The notes under the pieces were generated by a model, which did no database searches, was not told the DNA's origin, and worked only from the letters and a program-made list of their open reading frames with translations. From JAALKW01 sp963974485 (GTDB lineage: Bacteria; Pseudomonadota; Gammaproteobacteria; Legionellales; Legionellaceae): 38,779 nucleotides of DNA. Location: positions 1 through 38,779 of the forward strand of contig CAXBBS010000015.1 in assembly GCA_963974485.1 (NCBI GenBank). Reading direction: 5' to 3'. Shown here one piece after another: positions 16,979-25,908 of the stretch (positions within the stretch are counted from its first letter, which is position 1; each line of letters starts with the position of its first letter). Position numbers and translations under genes: made by a program.

Positions 16979-18253
16979 TCAAAATAAATCATAACTTTTT
17001 TCCAAAGCGACTAAATCAAATTTATTTAAAAATAGTGACATACTCATCCACGAGCTTAATGAAGCTAAATCACTAAACTGTGGCGGTAGATATTTGGGTG
17101 GCGAAATAATCCCTTGCTCTAAAAGTTGAGACAGATACTTCAGTTCATTAATCATCACTTTGCCACAAAAAAGCAATTGTGCATTTTTAATTAGATTATT
17201 CTTAGCTGATAATCGCAAATAATTATAAATAAGAATAAACCCTCTAATATAAGATAGGTCTTTAGTAAATGGACCCAAGACTGGGGTGCTTCCTCTGAAA
17301 ACACGTACAGAGGCATTGTAGGCGGGCTCTGGTGAACCAAACTGCTCTAAAAAAAACTGATAAACATCTAAAAAATTTGCTCCTTTTTCAGCAAGATCAA
17401 TCGCTTTAATCCGATTCGTTATTTTAAGCAGCCGTGCAGGTGACGAATTAAACGTAAAAAGCTCCATAATCACCGCTAAACCTTCTTGAGTCACGGTAGA
17501 ACAAGGTGGACCAATCGATAAAAATGAACAATAGGGCTGAGCACGTCCATTGAGCGTCGTGCCCACATGAACCCAGCCTTCATGAACTTCGAGGTATTTA
17601 AGATCTCGATCACTAAACTTGCAATTGGTATTCAGCTTAATATAGTCGGCCCCCGCAGCAGCATCGGCAATGATCATGTCATCAATTTTAACCGTCACCA
17701 GGTTATCGTCCACAAAATAACGATCCAACGATGACTTTAATTTCTGCAAAGCTACTTCTGCGCTATAGCGCTTTTCATCCAGCTCAGTCGATAAGTCTAC
17801 ACTTAAATCTTTTAAAGCATCTCCCAGCAAGTTACCTAATTCGGTAAGCTTTGGCCCATTAACATAGAATACATCGTCTGGGCTACCATACAAACGCTTG
17901 GCAATTTTAGAAAACTGTGGGGTCCCTCTCGCGTCAAGCATGCGCACGGCTTCAATGTAATCGAGTGCTCTTTGCTCGATCAAGCTATTGATGGTTGAGT
18001 ACTGGCCAAGTAAATTTCTAGAGTCATGAATAATTCCATAAAACTCATCAATCTTTTGCTCCACATTAAACGGCAAAGGAGACGAGTCGTAATAATTTTT
18101 ATCTATATTTGGCAGAATTTTGGCGTTATTTTTAAAAAAATCGCGTTTAACCTGTTCGGGCCATTTTATGGCATCAAGAATCCTTATCGGCTTTTGAGCC
18201 TTGATCAACCGCTCTGATAGTTTTGAAATCTCACGATGCTCTTTGTTATGCAT
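16979..18253 (-). CDS. DUF1704 / MATCAP-like tyrosine carboxypeptidase-family metallopeptidase (QEGLA motif)
   Basis: The 424-residue protein has the signature of the family named in bacteria as flavohemoglobin expression-modulating QEGLA motif protein: H-E-G-W-V-H (224-229, an HExxxH zinc site) and T-Q-E-G-L-A (255-260), whose Glu should be the third zinc ligand. The eukaryotic relatives MATCAP/TMCP remove the C-terminal tyrosine of alpha-tubulin; the bacterial substrate is unknown. Another landmark is N-G-R-A-Q-P-Y between the two motifs. The start is the ATG at 18253, without a good ribosome binding site. It is followed after 9 bp by the FAH-family gene. In an intracellular bacterium a host tubulin target is an intriguing possibility, but the family also occurs in free-living bacteria. 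Confidence 0.85.
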   Translation of the reverse strand: MHNKEHREISKLSERLIKAQKPIRILDAIKWPEQVKRDFFKNNAKILPNIDKNYYDSSPLPFNVEQKIDEFYGIIHDSRNLLGQYSTINSLIEQRALDYIEAVRMLDARGTPQFSKIAKRLYGSPDDVFYVNGPKLTELGNLLGDALKDLSVDLSTELDEKRYSAEVALQKLKSSLDRYFVDDNLVTVKIDDMIIADAAAGADYIKLNTNCKFSDRDLKYLEVHEGWVHVGTTLNGRAQPYCSFLSIGPPCSTVTQEGLAVIMELFTFNSSPARLLKITNRIKAIDLAEKGANFLDVYQFFLEQFGSPEPAYNASVRVFRGSTPVLGPFTKDLSYIRGFILIYNYLRLSAKNNLIKNAQLLFCGKVMINELKYLSQLLEQGIISPPKYLPPQFSDLASLSSWMSMSLFLNKFDLVALEKSYDLF

Positions 18254-18490
18254 AAGCTATTATCTATATGAAGAACTTCTTTGAAGTATAGTCAATAATC
18301 GTCGCACATGATGATATAAGTGAACGTAGATTTTAATTCTGCTTCAATCGATAAATAATTGTTCTATATTCATGCGTTCTATTTATCTTTGGGGCTTCCC
18401 TAGCGTCTCAAGATTAAAGCAAGCCTTCCCATTGTTTTTTTTTAACCATTAATGTATAATAAAAAACCACATCACTATGAGCATAACTTT

Positions 18491-19315
18491 ATGTTAGATA
18501 ATATTAAATCGATATCAAACCAAGCAATAACGACACTTCTTCAACTAGAAGCATCAACGGTGAATCCTATTGAAAAAGAAAACATCCAGGCCTCAAAAAA
18601 AGTTTATGAACAACTCTTGGCATTGATTGAGCATGCAGAACAACAGCATGCCACCCTGGGTTTAGGAATTTTATCCCGACAACTGAATCAAACCTCGGCA
18701 GCTGAACTGAACGCAACTGAGTTAATGAAAAACTTTTTGAAGGTATTGGAATACCCCAATAAAACCACGTTTTCAATGGACAAGCAGCCGCATAGAGAGA
18801 CTGGCCTAGATATTTCAAAACAACTTGCCATGGTTCCTCTTCTATTTGTGGTCCCTATCGTATCAGCCTTGCTTCCCGCATTACTGGCATCACCCGCGCC
18901 GTGGCTTTTCCTCATAGCGTCCGCAATACCCTTACTTGCTGTGTATGCATTCTTCGATGAGCCGTTGAGCATGTCACGCCTGTACCAAGAAATGGCTGGC
19001 ATAGAAAAAGCGCTGGCGTACGTTAACCTAGGCCTGTGCGTAGTTATGACTTTATTGTTGGTGTCACCTGAAATTCCGTTACTTGTCGCTGCAATGGCAT
19101 TAACAGGTCTCTTGGTTACAGGGTTGTCTCTGTTGAAACATAGTCAAATATTGCAAGAAAAGCACAATAACTTAGATGATAAAACAAATACGATAAAATC
19201 TAATTTAGACGATGCTTCTACAAAAACAACACTGCATCGGTTTTTTAATTCAAGAGAAACTGATGATGCAAATACAACCCATCAAGCATTAGAGAGCATC
19301 ACTGCCACCACTTAA
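18491..19315 (+). CDS. Membrane protein of unknown function
   Basis: No family is recognised. From the ATG at 18491 (GAG 9 nt upstream) the protein is 274 residues; an in-frame ATG at 18452 would add 13 residues (M-Y-N-K-K-P-H-H-Y...) but has no ribosome binding site. The N-terminal half is soluble and helical. Two hydrophobic blocks follow: about nt 18820-18955 (L-A-M-V-P-L-L-F-V-V-P-I-V-S-A-L-L) and nt 19010-19130 (V-N-L-G-L-C-V-V-M-T-L-L-L), each able to form a helical hairpin. A coiled-coil-like tail and polar end come last. The four-helix layout with cytosolic ends resembles effectors that insert into host membranes, but this is only inference. It converges on queH. The 237 bp before it show no recognisable element. 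Confidence 0.7.
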   Translation: MLDNIKSISNQAITTLLQLEASTVNPIEKENIQASKKVYEQLLALIEHAEQQHATLGLGILSRQLNQTSAAELNATELMKNFLKVLEYPNKTTFSMDKQPHRETGLDISKQLAMVPLLFVVPIVSALLPALLASPAPWLFLIASAIPLLAVYAFFDEPLSMSRLYQEMAGIEKALAYVNLGLCVVMTLLLVSPEIPLLVAAMALTGLLVTGLSLLKHSQILQEKHNNLDDKTNTIKSNLDDASTKTTLHRFFNSRETDDANTTHQALESITATT

Positions 19316-19366
19316 CCTCACGACTCTTGTCGACACGCTTCGCGCCATGGAAGGCTGAAGAAGCGT

Positions 19367-20044
19367 TTAAACGCTATCTTTAACTTCAGTGCACGCGATT
19401 TCGTAAAAGTTCTCGCCAATATGAATACGCTCACGATCGTTCTGCTTACGCCAGCGGTTGGTATCTCGTAATGAATACACACACCCACAATATTCTTGCT
19501 TATAAAATTCTTCACGCTTGGCAATTTCATACATCCGGGCAGCACCACCGCCTTTCCGCCAATTATACGTCCAGTACGTCATGTTGTCGTAACGTGCTGC
19601 CGCACGTTCACCTGAACCGTTGATTTGGTTCATATCTTTCCAGCGTGAAATACCAAGCGAGCTACATATCACAGGATAACCATGCTCATGTGCATAGAGC
19701 GCTGTACGTTCAAAACGCATGTCAAAACACGCGGTGCAGCGTTTGCCACGTTCAGGTTCCCACTCTAAACCTTTGACGCGTTCAAACCAGTTGTCTTTAT
19801 CATAATCAGCATCAATGCACGGGATATTATGTTTTTCGGCAAAGCGTTTATTTTCTTGTTTACGAATTTCATATTCTTGAACAGGGTGGATATTAGGATT
19901 ATAAAAAAAGATAGCAAATTCAATACCTGACGCCGTCAAGGCTTCCATCACTTCACCTGAACACGGCGCACAGCACGAATGCAATAAAAGTTTTTTTGCT
20001 CCGTTTGGTAATTCTAATATTTCTCGTTTCAATTCAGTTGTCAT
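19367..20044 (-). CDS. queH: Epoxyqueuosine reductase QueH
   Basis: The 225-residue protein reduces epoxyqueuosine to queuosine at tRNA position 34. It shows the QueH (DUF208) cysteine pattern: H-S-C-C-A-P-C-S (C24, C25, C28), R-C-T-A-C-F-D-M-R (C103, C106) and Y-K-Q-E-Y-C-G-C-V-Y-S-L (C186, C188), which hold the iron-sulfur cluster and adjacent metal site. QueH replaces the unrelated cobalamin enzyme QueG. It is the last gene of a leftward run with orn and cca (9-bp gap to orn). A queuosine-precursor-type transporter also occurs on the mobile element in this window. Confidence 0.95.
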   Translation of the reverse strand: MTTELKREILELPNGAKKLLLHSCCAPCSGEVMEALTASGIEFAIFFYNPNIHPVQEYEIRKQENKRFAEKHNIPCIDADYDKDNWFERVKGLEWEPERGKRCTACFDMRFERTALYAHEHGYPVICSSLGISRWKDMNQINGSGERAAARYDNMTYWTYNWRKGGGAARMYEIAKREEFYKQEYCGCVYSLRDTNRWRKQNDRERIHIGENFYEIACTEVKDSV

Positions 20045-20053
20045 ACACGATCT

Positions 20054-20599
20054 CTAGAAATCTCTAATAAAATGCTTTCTGTAATATTTTAACTCATCTA
20101 TCGAATCTTTGATATCATCTAACGCCAAATGCTTCGATTTTTTCTCAATACCTTTGATTAAACCCGGCGCCCAACGCATCGCAAGTTCTTTGAGTGTGCT
20201 GACATCTAAATTACGATAATGAAAAAATTCAGCTAACTGGGGCATATAATTGCATAAAAAACGTCGGTCTTGGCAAATACTATTCCCACACATCGGCGAC
20301 GTACCTTTATTGACATAGCTTTGCAAAAACGCCAACGTTTTCTGCTCCGCATCCGCTTCTGTCATACGACTGTTCTGAACACGTGACACCAAGCCCGAAG
20401 CATTGTGCTGCTTCGTATTCCAGTCATCCATGCCATCTAAGCGTTCTTTGGATTGATGAATGGCGAGCATCGGGCCCTCATCCAGAATATTTAAATTTTT
20501 ATCCGTGACAATCGTTGCGATCTCAATAATCCGGTCATGTTCAGGCGAAAGCCCTGTCATTTCTAAATCAATCCAAATTAAGTTTTGCTTATGCTTCAT
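20054..20599 (-). CDS. orn: Oligoribonuclease
   Basis: The 181-residue DEDDh exonuclease degrades di- to short oligoribonucleotides (including pGpG) to mononucleotides. Visible are W-I-D-L-E-M-T-G-L (D11, E13), C-G-N-S-I-C-Q-D-R-R-F-L in ExoII and H-L-A-L-D-D-I-K-D-S-I in ExoIII with the catalytic His and Asp. Length equals the family norm. The start overlaps the cca stop by 11 bp, so translation is probably coupled. Confidence 0.97.
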   Translation of the reverse strand: MKHKQNLIWIDLEMTGLSPEHDRIIEIATIVTDKNLNILDEGPMLAIHQSKERLDGMDDWNTKQHNASGLVSRVQNSRMTEADAEQKTLAFLQSYVNKGTSPMCGNSICQDRRFLCNYMPQLAEFFHYRNLDVSTLKELAMRWAPGLIKGIEKKSKHLALDDIKDSIDELKYYRKHFIRDF

Positions 20600-21710
20600 G
20601 TTTTATCCAGTTATTTATGAGGGATTGTACGGCCATAACACGGCGCTCATAGAGCTTATGTTTAATTTGCTCGCCCTGATAGCCTTCGTCAATCAGTGCA
20701 CGGGGATTGATCTCATGACAACATTCAAAAACTAGCTTCCACCGCGCGATATACTCAACATTTTTATCACAAACAGCCATCGTACGCGCTTCACAAACCC
20801 TTAACAAGGCTTCATACCGGACATAACGACGAAACGGATCGACATGCTCTAACGTCGTCACGATATCTTCTGCACTTAAATGCGCTAAATTTAAAATTTT
20901 ATTTGAAAATTGCGCGGCCAACACCGCTAATTGCTGATATTCATTCGGTATACGTAAACGCTGGCATAAAGCTTCTATCCGAGCTTGTGAAAAAGCATGC
21001 ATTAACGCTGAAAAGCGAACCACGGGATCATGAGATATTTTGCTTGCAGCCACCAAAGCTTTTGAATCCATACCTGCACTAAGCTCGGATAATACTGAAG
21101 CAAGTGCACCACACGTTTCTAATACTGTAATAAAAATTTCAGGGTGATACCCACACAAACTTTTTTGCCACTCTTGCCACACGCGCTCAGGGACCAAATG
21201 GGCAAGCTCCCCCTGCTGAACCATCTGCTGCATGAGCACACGCGTTTCTTCAGCGACAACAAACCCTAATCTATAATAACGCGCGGCAAAGCGTGCCACA
21301 CGTAACACACGCACCGGATCTTCCATGAATGCAGCGGATACATGTTTTAACTGCTTGGCCGCAAGATCGCGCTGACCGCCGTACGGATCAATCACATGGC
21401 CATCATCATCCATAGCCATGGCATTGATGGTCAGGTCGCGCCGACTTAAATCTTCATCAAGCGTCACACGTGGATTAAAATCACACACAAATCCATAATA
21501 ACCGTCGCCGGCTTTACGCTCTGTTCGAGCAAGCGCGTATTCTTCTTTGGTTTTAGGATGCAAAAACACAGGAAAGTCGCGACCGACTTGCTGATAACCT
21601 TGCTTTAATAGATCGTCTGGCGTGCCACCGACCACAACCCAATCGCGCTCATGAAAAGGCTCACCGAGTAATTGATCACGAACAGCGCCCCCGACTAAAT
21701 AAATTTTCAT
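20589..21710 (-). CDS. cca: tRNA CCA nucleotidyltransferase (class II, without HD domain)
   Basis: The 373-residue enzyme adds or repairs the 3' CCA of tRNA. The head domain is nearly E. coli-like: M-K-I-Y-L-V-G-G-A-V-R-D, F-P-V-F-L-H-P-K-T-K-E-E-Y-A-L-A-R-T-E-R-K, R-R-D-L-T-I-N-A-M-A and E-D-P-V-R-V-L-R-V-A-R-F-A-A-R-Y. Two points differ from E. coli. The first residue of the metal-binding DxD pair (D21, D23) is Glu here (E21-R-D23). The C-terminal HD-domain motif (H-D-L-G-K) is absent, and the protein is about 40 residues shorter. It should add CCA but lack phosphohydrolase activity. Confidence 0.95.
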   Translation of the reverse strand: MKIYLVGGAVRDQLLGEPFHERDWVVVGGTPDDLLKQGYQQVGRDFPVFLHPKTKEEYALARTERKAGDGYYGFVCDFNPRVTLDEDLSRRDLTINAMAMDDDGHVIDPYGGQRDLAAKQLKHVSAAFMEDPVRVLRVARFAARYYRLGFVVAEETRVLMQQMVQQGELAHLVPERVWQEWQKSLCGYHPEIFITVLETCGALASVLSELSAGMDSKALVAASKISHDPVVRFSALMHAFSQARIEALCQRLRIPNEYQQLAVLAAQFSNKILNLAHLSAEDIVTTLEHVDPFRRYVRYEALLRVCEARTMAVCDKNVEYIARWKLVFECCHEINPRALIDEGYQGEQIKHKLYERRVMAVQSLINNWIKHEA

Positions 21711-21737
21711 AAGGCATTCTTTTTTTTATTCACTTTT

Positions 21738-23234
21738 TTACTCACAGTGTAACCCGCGCTTTAAGGCTTTCACAAGAAAACGTGCGGGTGATATCGCTTG
21801 AGCTAAGTTACGCGACAGAGATGTAGGTTCTCTAGAAATACTTGAGGCCAAATATTCAGCTGCCAACGGAACACTGGTCAAGCCTCGTGAACCAAACCCC
21901 GCACATACATATAAACCCGGCCAATACTCACCCGCATGGGGTAAAAACCGCCCCCCATCTAAGGCAAGTCCCGCAAATTGCTTTCTAAATTTTTCCACAT
22001 GAGGTACAGGGCCAACCAGCGGTACGTGATCAAGCGTTTTAGCACGATGCCCAGCCCAACTTCCCGTTATTTTAGTGGACCACAGCGCTTGAGCATAAGC
22101 TTGATTATCTTGATGATAAACAGGAAGCTTGGCGAGTTTAGCTAAATTTTCTTCGTGCTCAGCCGCATGTGCTTCGCCATAACTTGCCCCTAACCAATGA
22201 TTGCCCTCGGCATCTTTAGGCAGTACATGACCTGCGCCACACAACGGAAGCTTGAGTTCCGACGAGCGCGTATTACTCGCCATAGCCGTCAGCTGCCCTC
22301 GAACAACACTCAGAGGCAAGCTCTCGGTTTGAGGAAAATCACGTGCGGCGCCACCGTTCGCTAAGATAACAACCGGCTCGTCAAAATCAAGTGCCGTCAC
22401 CTGCGTATTAGGCTCCCAGGTTATACCTGGCGTATCTAATAAAAATTCACACAATGCACGCACATCCAGCCAACCGGCCTGCGGTACCCACAAGGCTTCT
22501 TGAGCCACACATATACCAGCTAAGTGCGAGGCTTGTTCTGGGCTTACAAATTCTCCCAACGTAGGATAGTTTGCAAGCCATGGCCCAAGTTTTGCATGGG
22601 ATGCACGCATTTTATCCGTTACAGCAAATTGTAGAATCCCGTTAAGTTCACCTTTAATTTTTCCGTCTTTAAGCCATGACGCATACGTTGGCGCGGCATA
22701 TAAAAAAGCATGCAGCATCCACGTTGTCAGCGGTGACGGATACGCCGATAAATTAGGATAAAGTACAGCATGGCGGTTGCCCGAGGCGCCCATAGCAACC
22801 TCAGGGTTTGAATCCAGCACACGAACCTGCCAACCGCGCTCTGCTAAGGCACGCGCCGTAAAGCAACCGGCAAGGCCTGCTCCAATAACTACGGCAGCTT
22901 TTTTTTGAATCTTAATCTTAGGTGCAACATGCCACGGTGTTTTAGGTTTTATGCGTGTGGGTGTATGATTGATTTTTGAACCCGACAACATCGCCATGAT
23001 CGCGCGTAAGCGAGCAGACATGTCATCAGCAACACACCACGTCTTCATATGCCAGGATCTTAATGTTTTTTCAAGAATAGGCTCACCACACACAAGTAGC
23101 GACGCCAGTGCCTCTTCAATATCACCATAAATCAGGTTTAATACAACACATCCCTGTTCAATATCAAACGTATACATACCGGGTGGTAACACAGGAAAAA
23201 CGGTATTTTCTGGCGATAAAACTGCAAAAATCAC
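21738..23234 (-). CDS. mnmC: MnmC FAD-dependent cmnm5(s2)U34 oxidoreductase with eroded methyltransferase domain
   Basis: The C-terminal part is the MnmC oxidoreductase, which turns cmnm5s2U34 of tRNA into nm5s2U. It has a Rossmann FAD site V-I-G-A-G-L-A-G, then G-A-S-G-N-R-H-A-V-L-Y-P, V-V-I-L-A-N-G-G and G-F-G-S-R-G-L-T-S-V-P-L-A-A-E. Upstream, only a fragment of the usual N-terminal methyltransferase remains: L-P-P-G-M-Y...G-D-I-E-E-A-L matches E. coli MnmC, but the SAM-binding G-F-G-T-G-L-N-F and the catalytic D-G-F-A-P segments are missing. The start is uncertain: GTG at 23234 with AGGGA 5 nt upstream is used here; the frame runs to an ATG at 23405, inside hemL. Confidence 0.85.
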   Translation of the reverse strand: MIFAVLSPENTVFPVLPPGMYTFDIEQGCVVLNLIYGDIEEALASLLVCGEPILEKTLRSWHMKTWCVADDMSARLRAIMAMLSGSKINHTPTRIKPKTPWHVAPKIKIQKKAAVVIGAGLAGCFTARALAERGWQVRVLDSNPEVAMGASGNRHAVLYPNLSAYPSPLTTWMLHAFLYAAPTYASWLKDGKIKGELNGILQFAVTDKMRASHAKLGPWLANYPTLGEFVSPEQASHLAGICVAQEALWVPQAGWLDVRALCEFLLDTPGITWEPNTQVTALDFDEPVVILANGGAARDFPQTESLPLSVVRGQLTAMASNTRSSELKLPLCGAGHVLPKDAEGNHWLGASYGEAHAAEHEENLAKLAKLPVYHQDNQAYAQALWSTKITGSWAGHRAKTLDHVPLVGPVPHVEKFRKQFAGLALDGGRFLPHAGEYWPGLYVCAGFGSRGLTSVPLAAEYLASSISREPTSLSRNLAQAISPARFLVKALKRGLHCE

Positions 23235-23283
23235 CTTTTTCCCTGTATCAGAACGCGTCTCAGCAAGCACACGTAGCGCTGAA

Positions 23284-24567
23284 TCAATCAAAACTGGCAA
23301 ACACGTTCGCGGCTGCTTCCAATGTATATTCAATATCAGCGCGTTGATGCGTCGAAGAAACAAAACCTGCTTCAAAGCGAGACGGAGCAAAATACACACC
23401 AGCATCTAACATACCGTGATAAAACGCACAAAACATCGCATCATCAGAAGCTGCGACATCACCTTGATTACGAATGTTTTGATTACCCGTAAAACAAAAG
23501 CCAAACATGCCGCCTAACGCCTTGGCTTGCAAAGGTATGTGATGTGTCGCCGCAACATTCATCAACCCTGTCACCAAGGCTTGTGCGCGCTCTTCGAGTT
23601 TATAATAAAAACCCTCGGCTTGTACTGCCTGTAACGTTGCAAGCCCTGCCGCCATGGCTAACGGATTTCCTGACAAGGTCCCTGCTTGATACACGGGGCC
23701 ATTGGGTGCCAAATAATCCATGATCGCCGCTTTACCGCCTAGCGCACCCACCGGCATACCTCCGCCGATGACTTTACCGAGCGTGGTGAGATCGGGGGTT
23801 ATATTATAAAGCGCTTGCGCCCCGCCCAAAGCCACACGAAAACCGGTCATCACTTCATCAAAAATTAAGAGCGCACCTGAGCTATCACATAAAGCCCGCA
23901 AGCCTTCTAAAAACCCGGCTTCAGGCAACACAAATCCCATATTGCCTGCAATCGGTTCAACAATAATCGCTGCGATATCATCGCCATGCATTTCAAATAA
24001 TTGGGCTGTTTCTTCTAGGTTATTAAAATCGGCCACAAGCGTATGTTCTGCTGTACTTGCTAAAATTCCAGGGGAGGACGGTATACCCAGTGTTAACAAT
24101 CCTGATCCTGCATTCACCAGCAAGCTATCACTGTGTCCGTGATAACAGCCTTTAAATTTGAGAATTTTAGATTTCTTTGTAAACCCACGCGCCAAGCGAA
24201 TCGCTGTCATGGTGGCTTCGGTACCTGAATTAACAAAGCGTATTTTTTCGAGTGCTGGCATGCATTGTCGAATCATCACGGCAAGCTCAGTTTCTTTGGC
24301 TGTTGGTGCACCAAAACTCATCCCTTGATGTAACGCCTCAGTCACTGCCGTCATGACCTGTGTATCGCAATGACCTAAAATTAACGGCCCCCATGAGCCC
24401 ACATAATCAACATATTGCTTACCATCAGCATCCCAGACATGCGCACCTTCCCCTCGCTCAAAAAATACCGGGGTTCCGCCAACCCCCTGAAACGCACGAA
24501 CAGGTGAATTCACGCCACCTGGAATCACCGTTTTTGCAGCATCAAATAATTGTTCAGAGCGTGTCAT
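23284..24567 (-). CDS. hemL: Glutamate-1-semialdehyde 2,1-aminomutase
   Basis: The 427-residue PLP enzyme converts glutamate-1-semialdehyde into 5-aminolevulinate, the entry to heme synthesis by the C5 pathway. Motifs: P-G-G-V-N-S-P-V-R-A-F, N-S-G-T-E-A-T-M-T-A-I-R, I-F-D-E-V-M-T-G-F-R and the PLP lysine K265 in T-L-G-K-V-I-G-G-G-M-P, the same residue number as in E. coli. The ATG at 24567 is chosen because AAGGAA lies 8 nt upstream and the length matches the family; the frame also has an ATG at 24591. The mnmC reading frame overlaps its 3' end. Confidence 0.97.
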   Translation of the reverse strand: MTRSEQLFDAAKTVIPGGVNSPVRAFQGVGGTPVFFERGEGAHVWDADGKQYVDYVGSWGPLILGHCDTQVMTAVTEALHQGMSFGAPTAKETELAVMIRQCMPALEKIRFVNSGTEATMTAIRLARGFTKKSKILKFKGCYHGHSDSLLVNAGSGLLTLGIPSSPGILASTAEHTLVADFNNLEETAQLFEMHGDDIAAIIVEPIAGNMGFVLPEAGFLEGLRALCDSSGALLIFDEVMTGFRVALGGAQALYNITPDLTTLGKVIGGGMPVGALGGKAAIMDYLAPNGPVYQAGTLSGNPLAMAAGLATLQAVQAEGFYYKLEERAQALVTGLMNVAATHHIPLQAKALGGMFGFCFTGNQNIRNQGDVAASDDAMFCAFYHGMLDAGVYFAPSRFEAGFVSSTHQRADIEYTLEAAANVFASFD

Positions 24568-24633
24568 GGCTGTATTCCTTATTAAATTCATAAAAATTTT
24601 GCATATTGTATAGGAAAAAAAATGCTCAGGCCA

Positions 24634-24648
24634 TATAATAGCGCACCA
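24634..24648 (+). promoter_or_regulatory. Possible -10 box close to the yhiN-like start codon
   Basis: A perfect TATAAT (24634-24639) ends only 8 nt before the ATG at 24648. If used, the transcript would begin at or just before the start codon, giving a leaderless mRNA. No good -35 box is seen at the expected distance, so the call is weak. Confidence 0.3.
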
Positions 24649-25835
24649 TGAAGCAACCTACTTTTGATGTCATTATTATAGGCGCAGGTGCCGCAGGCCT
24701 GATGTGCGCCATTGAAGCCGGAAAACGCGGACGACGTGTGCTCGTGCTCGATCACGCCAATAAAGTCGGTAAAAAAATACTGATGTCAGGTGGTGGGCGC
24801 TGTAACTTCACCAATTACTACATCGATCCGACCCGCTATATTTCACATAACCCCCACTTTTTAAAATCAGCCTTAAGTCGCTACACGCAATGGGATTTTA
24901 TCGAGCTTGTTAAAAAACATAACATTCCATTTTATGAAAAAACATTGGGCCAATTGTTTTGCGTGAACAAATCGAAAGACATCGTTACCATGCTGCTGGC
25001 CGAATGTGATGACGCAGGTGTGACCGTGCAAATCAACACCAGCATTGAAAACATAAAAAAAATAAATAGCTCAGGCTTTGAGCTCAAAACATCGCAAGGA
25101 AAATTAAGCACTCAATCACTCGTGATTGCAACCGGTGCACTTTCGATTCCAACACTGGGTGCAACCCCATTTGCTTATCATATCGCTGAGCAATTTGGTC
25201 TTAAAGTCTGGCCAACACGCCCAGGCCTGGTCCCGTTTACGCTCGACCCACGCGACAAAGAAACACTCACGCCTTTATCAGGCATCGCGCTTGATAGCGT
25301 GGTGCAATACAAACATATTGAATTTAAAGAAGGTTTATTATTCACACACCGCGGCTTGAGTGGGCCGGTGATTCTTCAAATATCATCGTATTACCAGCCC
25401 GGCGAGCCTATCTCTATCAATTTGCTTCCCGAAGTTAACCTGCTTGAAACGTTAAAAGCTGCGCGAACAGCTTCGCCTAAAAAACAATTAAACTCAGTGC
25501 TTACCACATACCTACCCAAACGTGTTGCTGAGATATTTACCCCTGAGCATCTCGCTACAAAAAATCTGGCCGACTTAACCAATCAAGATTTAGAAACGAT
25601 TGCAAACACCATCAATAACTGGTGTATCAAGCCGAACGGTACCGAGGGCTACCGTACCGCCGAAGTCACCCTGGGTGGGATTGATTGCAATGCTGTTTCT
25701 TCCAAGACCATGGAGGTACAAAGCGTTCCTGGGCTTTATTTTATTGGCGAAGCACTCGATGTCACCGGCTGGCTTGGCGGCTACAACTTCCAATGGGCCT
25801 GGTCATCCGGTTGGGCTTCAGGTCAAGTTGTATAA
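24648..25835 (+). CDS. YhiN/HI0933-family flavoprotein (NAD(P)/FAD-dependent oxidoreductase)
   Basis: The 395-residue protein has the family order: I-I-I-G-A-G-A-A-G-L-M-C-A (FAD dinucleotide site), G-K-K-I-L-M-S-G-G-G-R-C-N-F-T-N (the family hallmark), A-T-G-A-L-S-I-P-T-L-G-A, F-T-H-R-G-L-S-G-P-V-I-L-Q, and at the end G-L-Y-F-I-G-E-A-L-D-V-T-G-W-L-G-G-Y-N-F-Q-W-A-W-S-S-G. It is a cytosolic FAD protein of unknown substrate, often called BaiN-like by databases without good support. It diverges from hemL and ends 73 bp before ssrA. Confidence 0.93.
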   Translation: MKQPTFDVIIIGAGAAGLMCAIEAGKRGRRVLVLDHANKVGKKILMSGGGRCNFTNYYIDPTRYISHNPHFLKSALSRYTQWDFIELVKKHNIPFYEKTLGQLFCVNKSKDIVTMLLAECDDAGVTVQINTSIENIKKINSSGFELKTSQGKLSTQSLVIATGALSIPTLGATPFAYHIAEQFGLKVWPTRPGLVPFTLDPRDKETLTPLSGIALDSVVQYKHIEFKEGLLFTHRGLSGPVILQISSYYQPGEPISINLLPEVNLLETLKAARTASPKKQLNSVLTTYLPKRVAEIFTPEHLATKNLADLTNQDLETIANTINNWCIKPNGTEGYRTAEVTLGGIDCNAVSSKTMEVQSVPGLYFIGEALDVTGWLGGYNFQWAWSSGWASGQVV

Positions 25836-25863
25836 ATATATACCTAAATATACTGTTTTTTCA

Positions 25864-25892
25864 TTGTTGCTACGCAAACTTTCTGTTATACT
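25864..25892 (+). promoter_or_regulatory. Promoter of ssrA
   Basis: TTGTTG (25864-25869), a 17-bp spacer and TATACT (25887-25892) lie just before the tmRNA. Transcription would start near 25899, leaving a leader of about 10 nt removed by RNase P, as usual for tmRNA. Confidence 0.6.
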
Positions 25893-25908
25893 TGAAACTG
25901 TACCGAAT

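Noticed and set aside
19362..19375. Palindrome AGCGTTTAAACGCT at the end of queH
   Set aside because: It overlaps the queH stop codon, has no T-run, and the two arms meet with no loop; no regulator or site type matches it.
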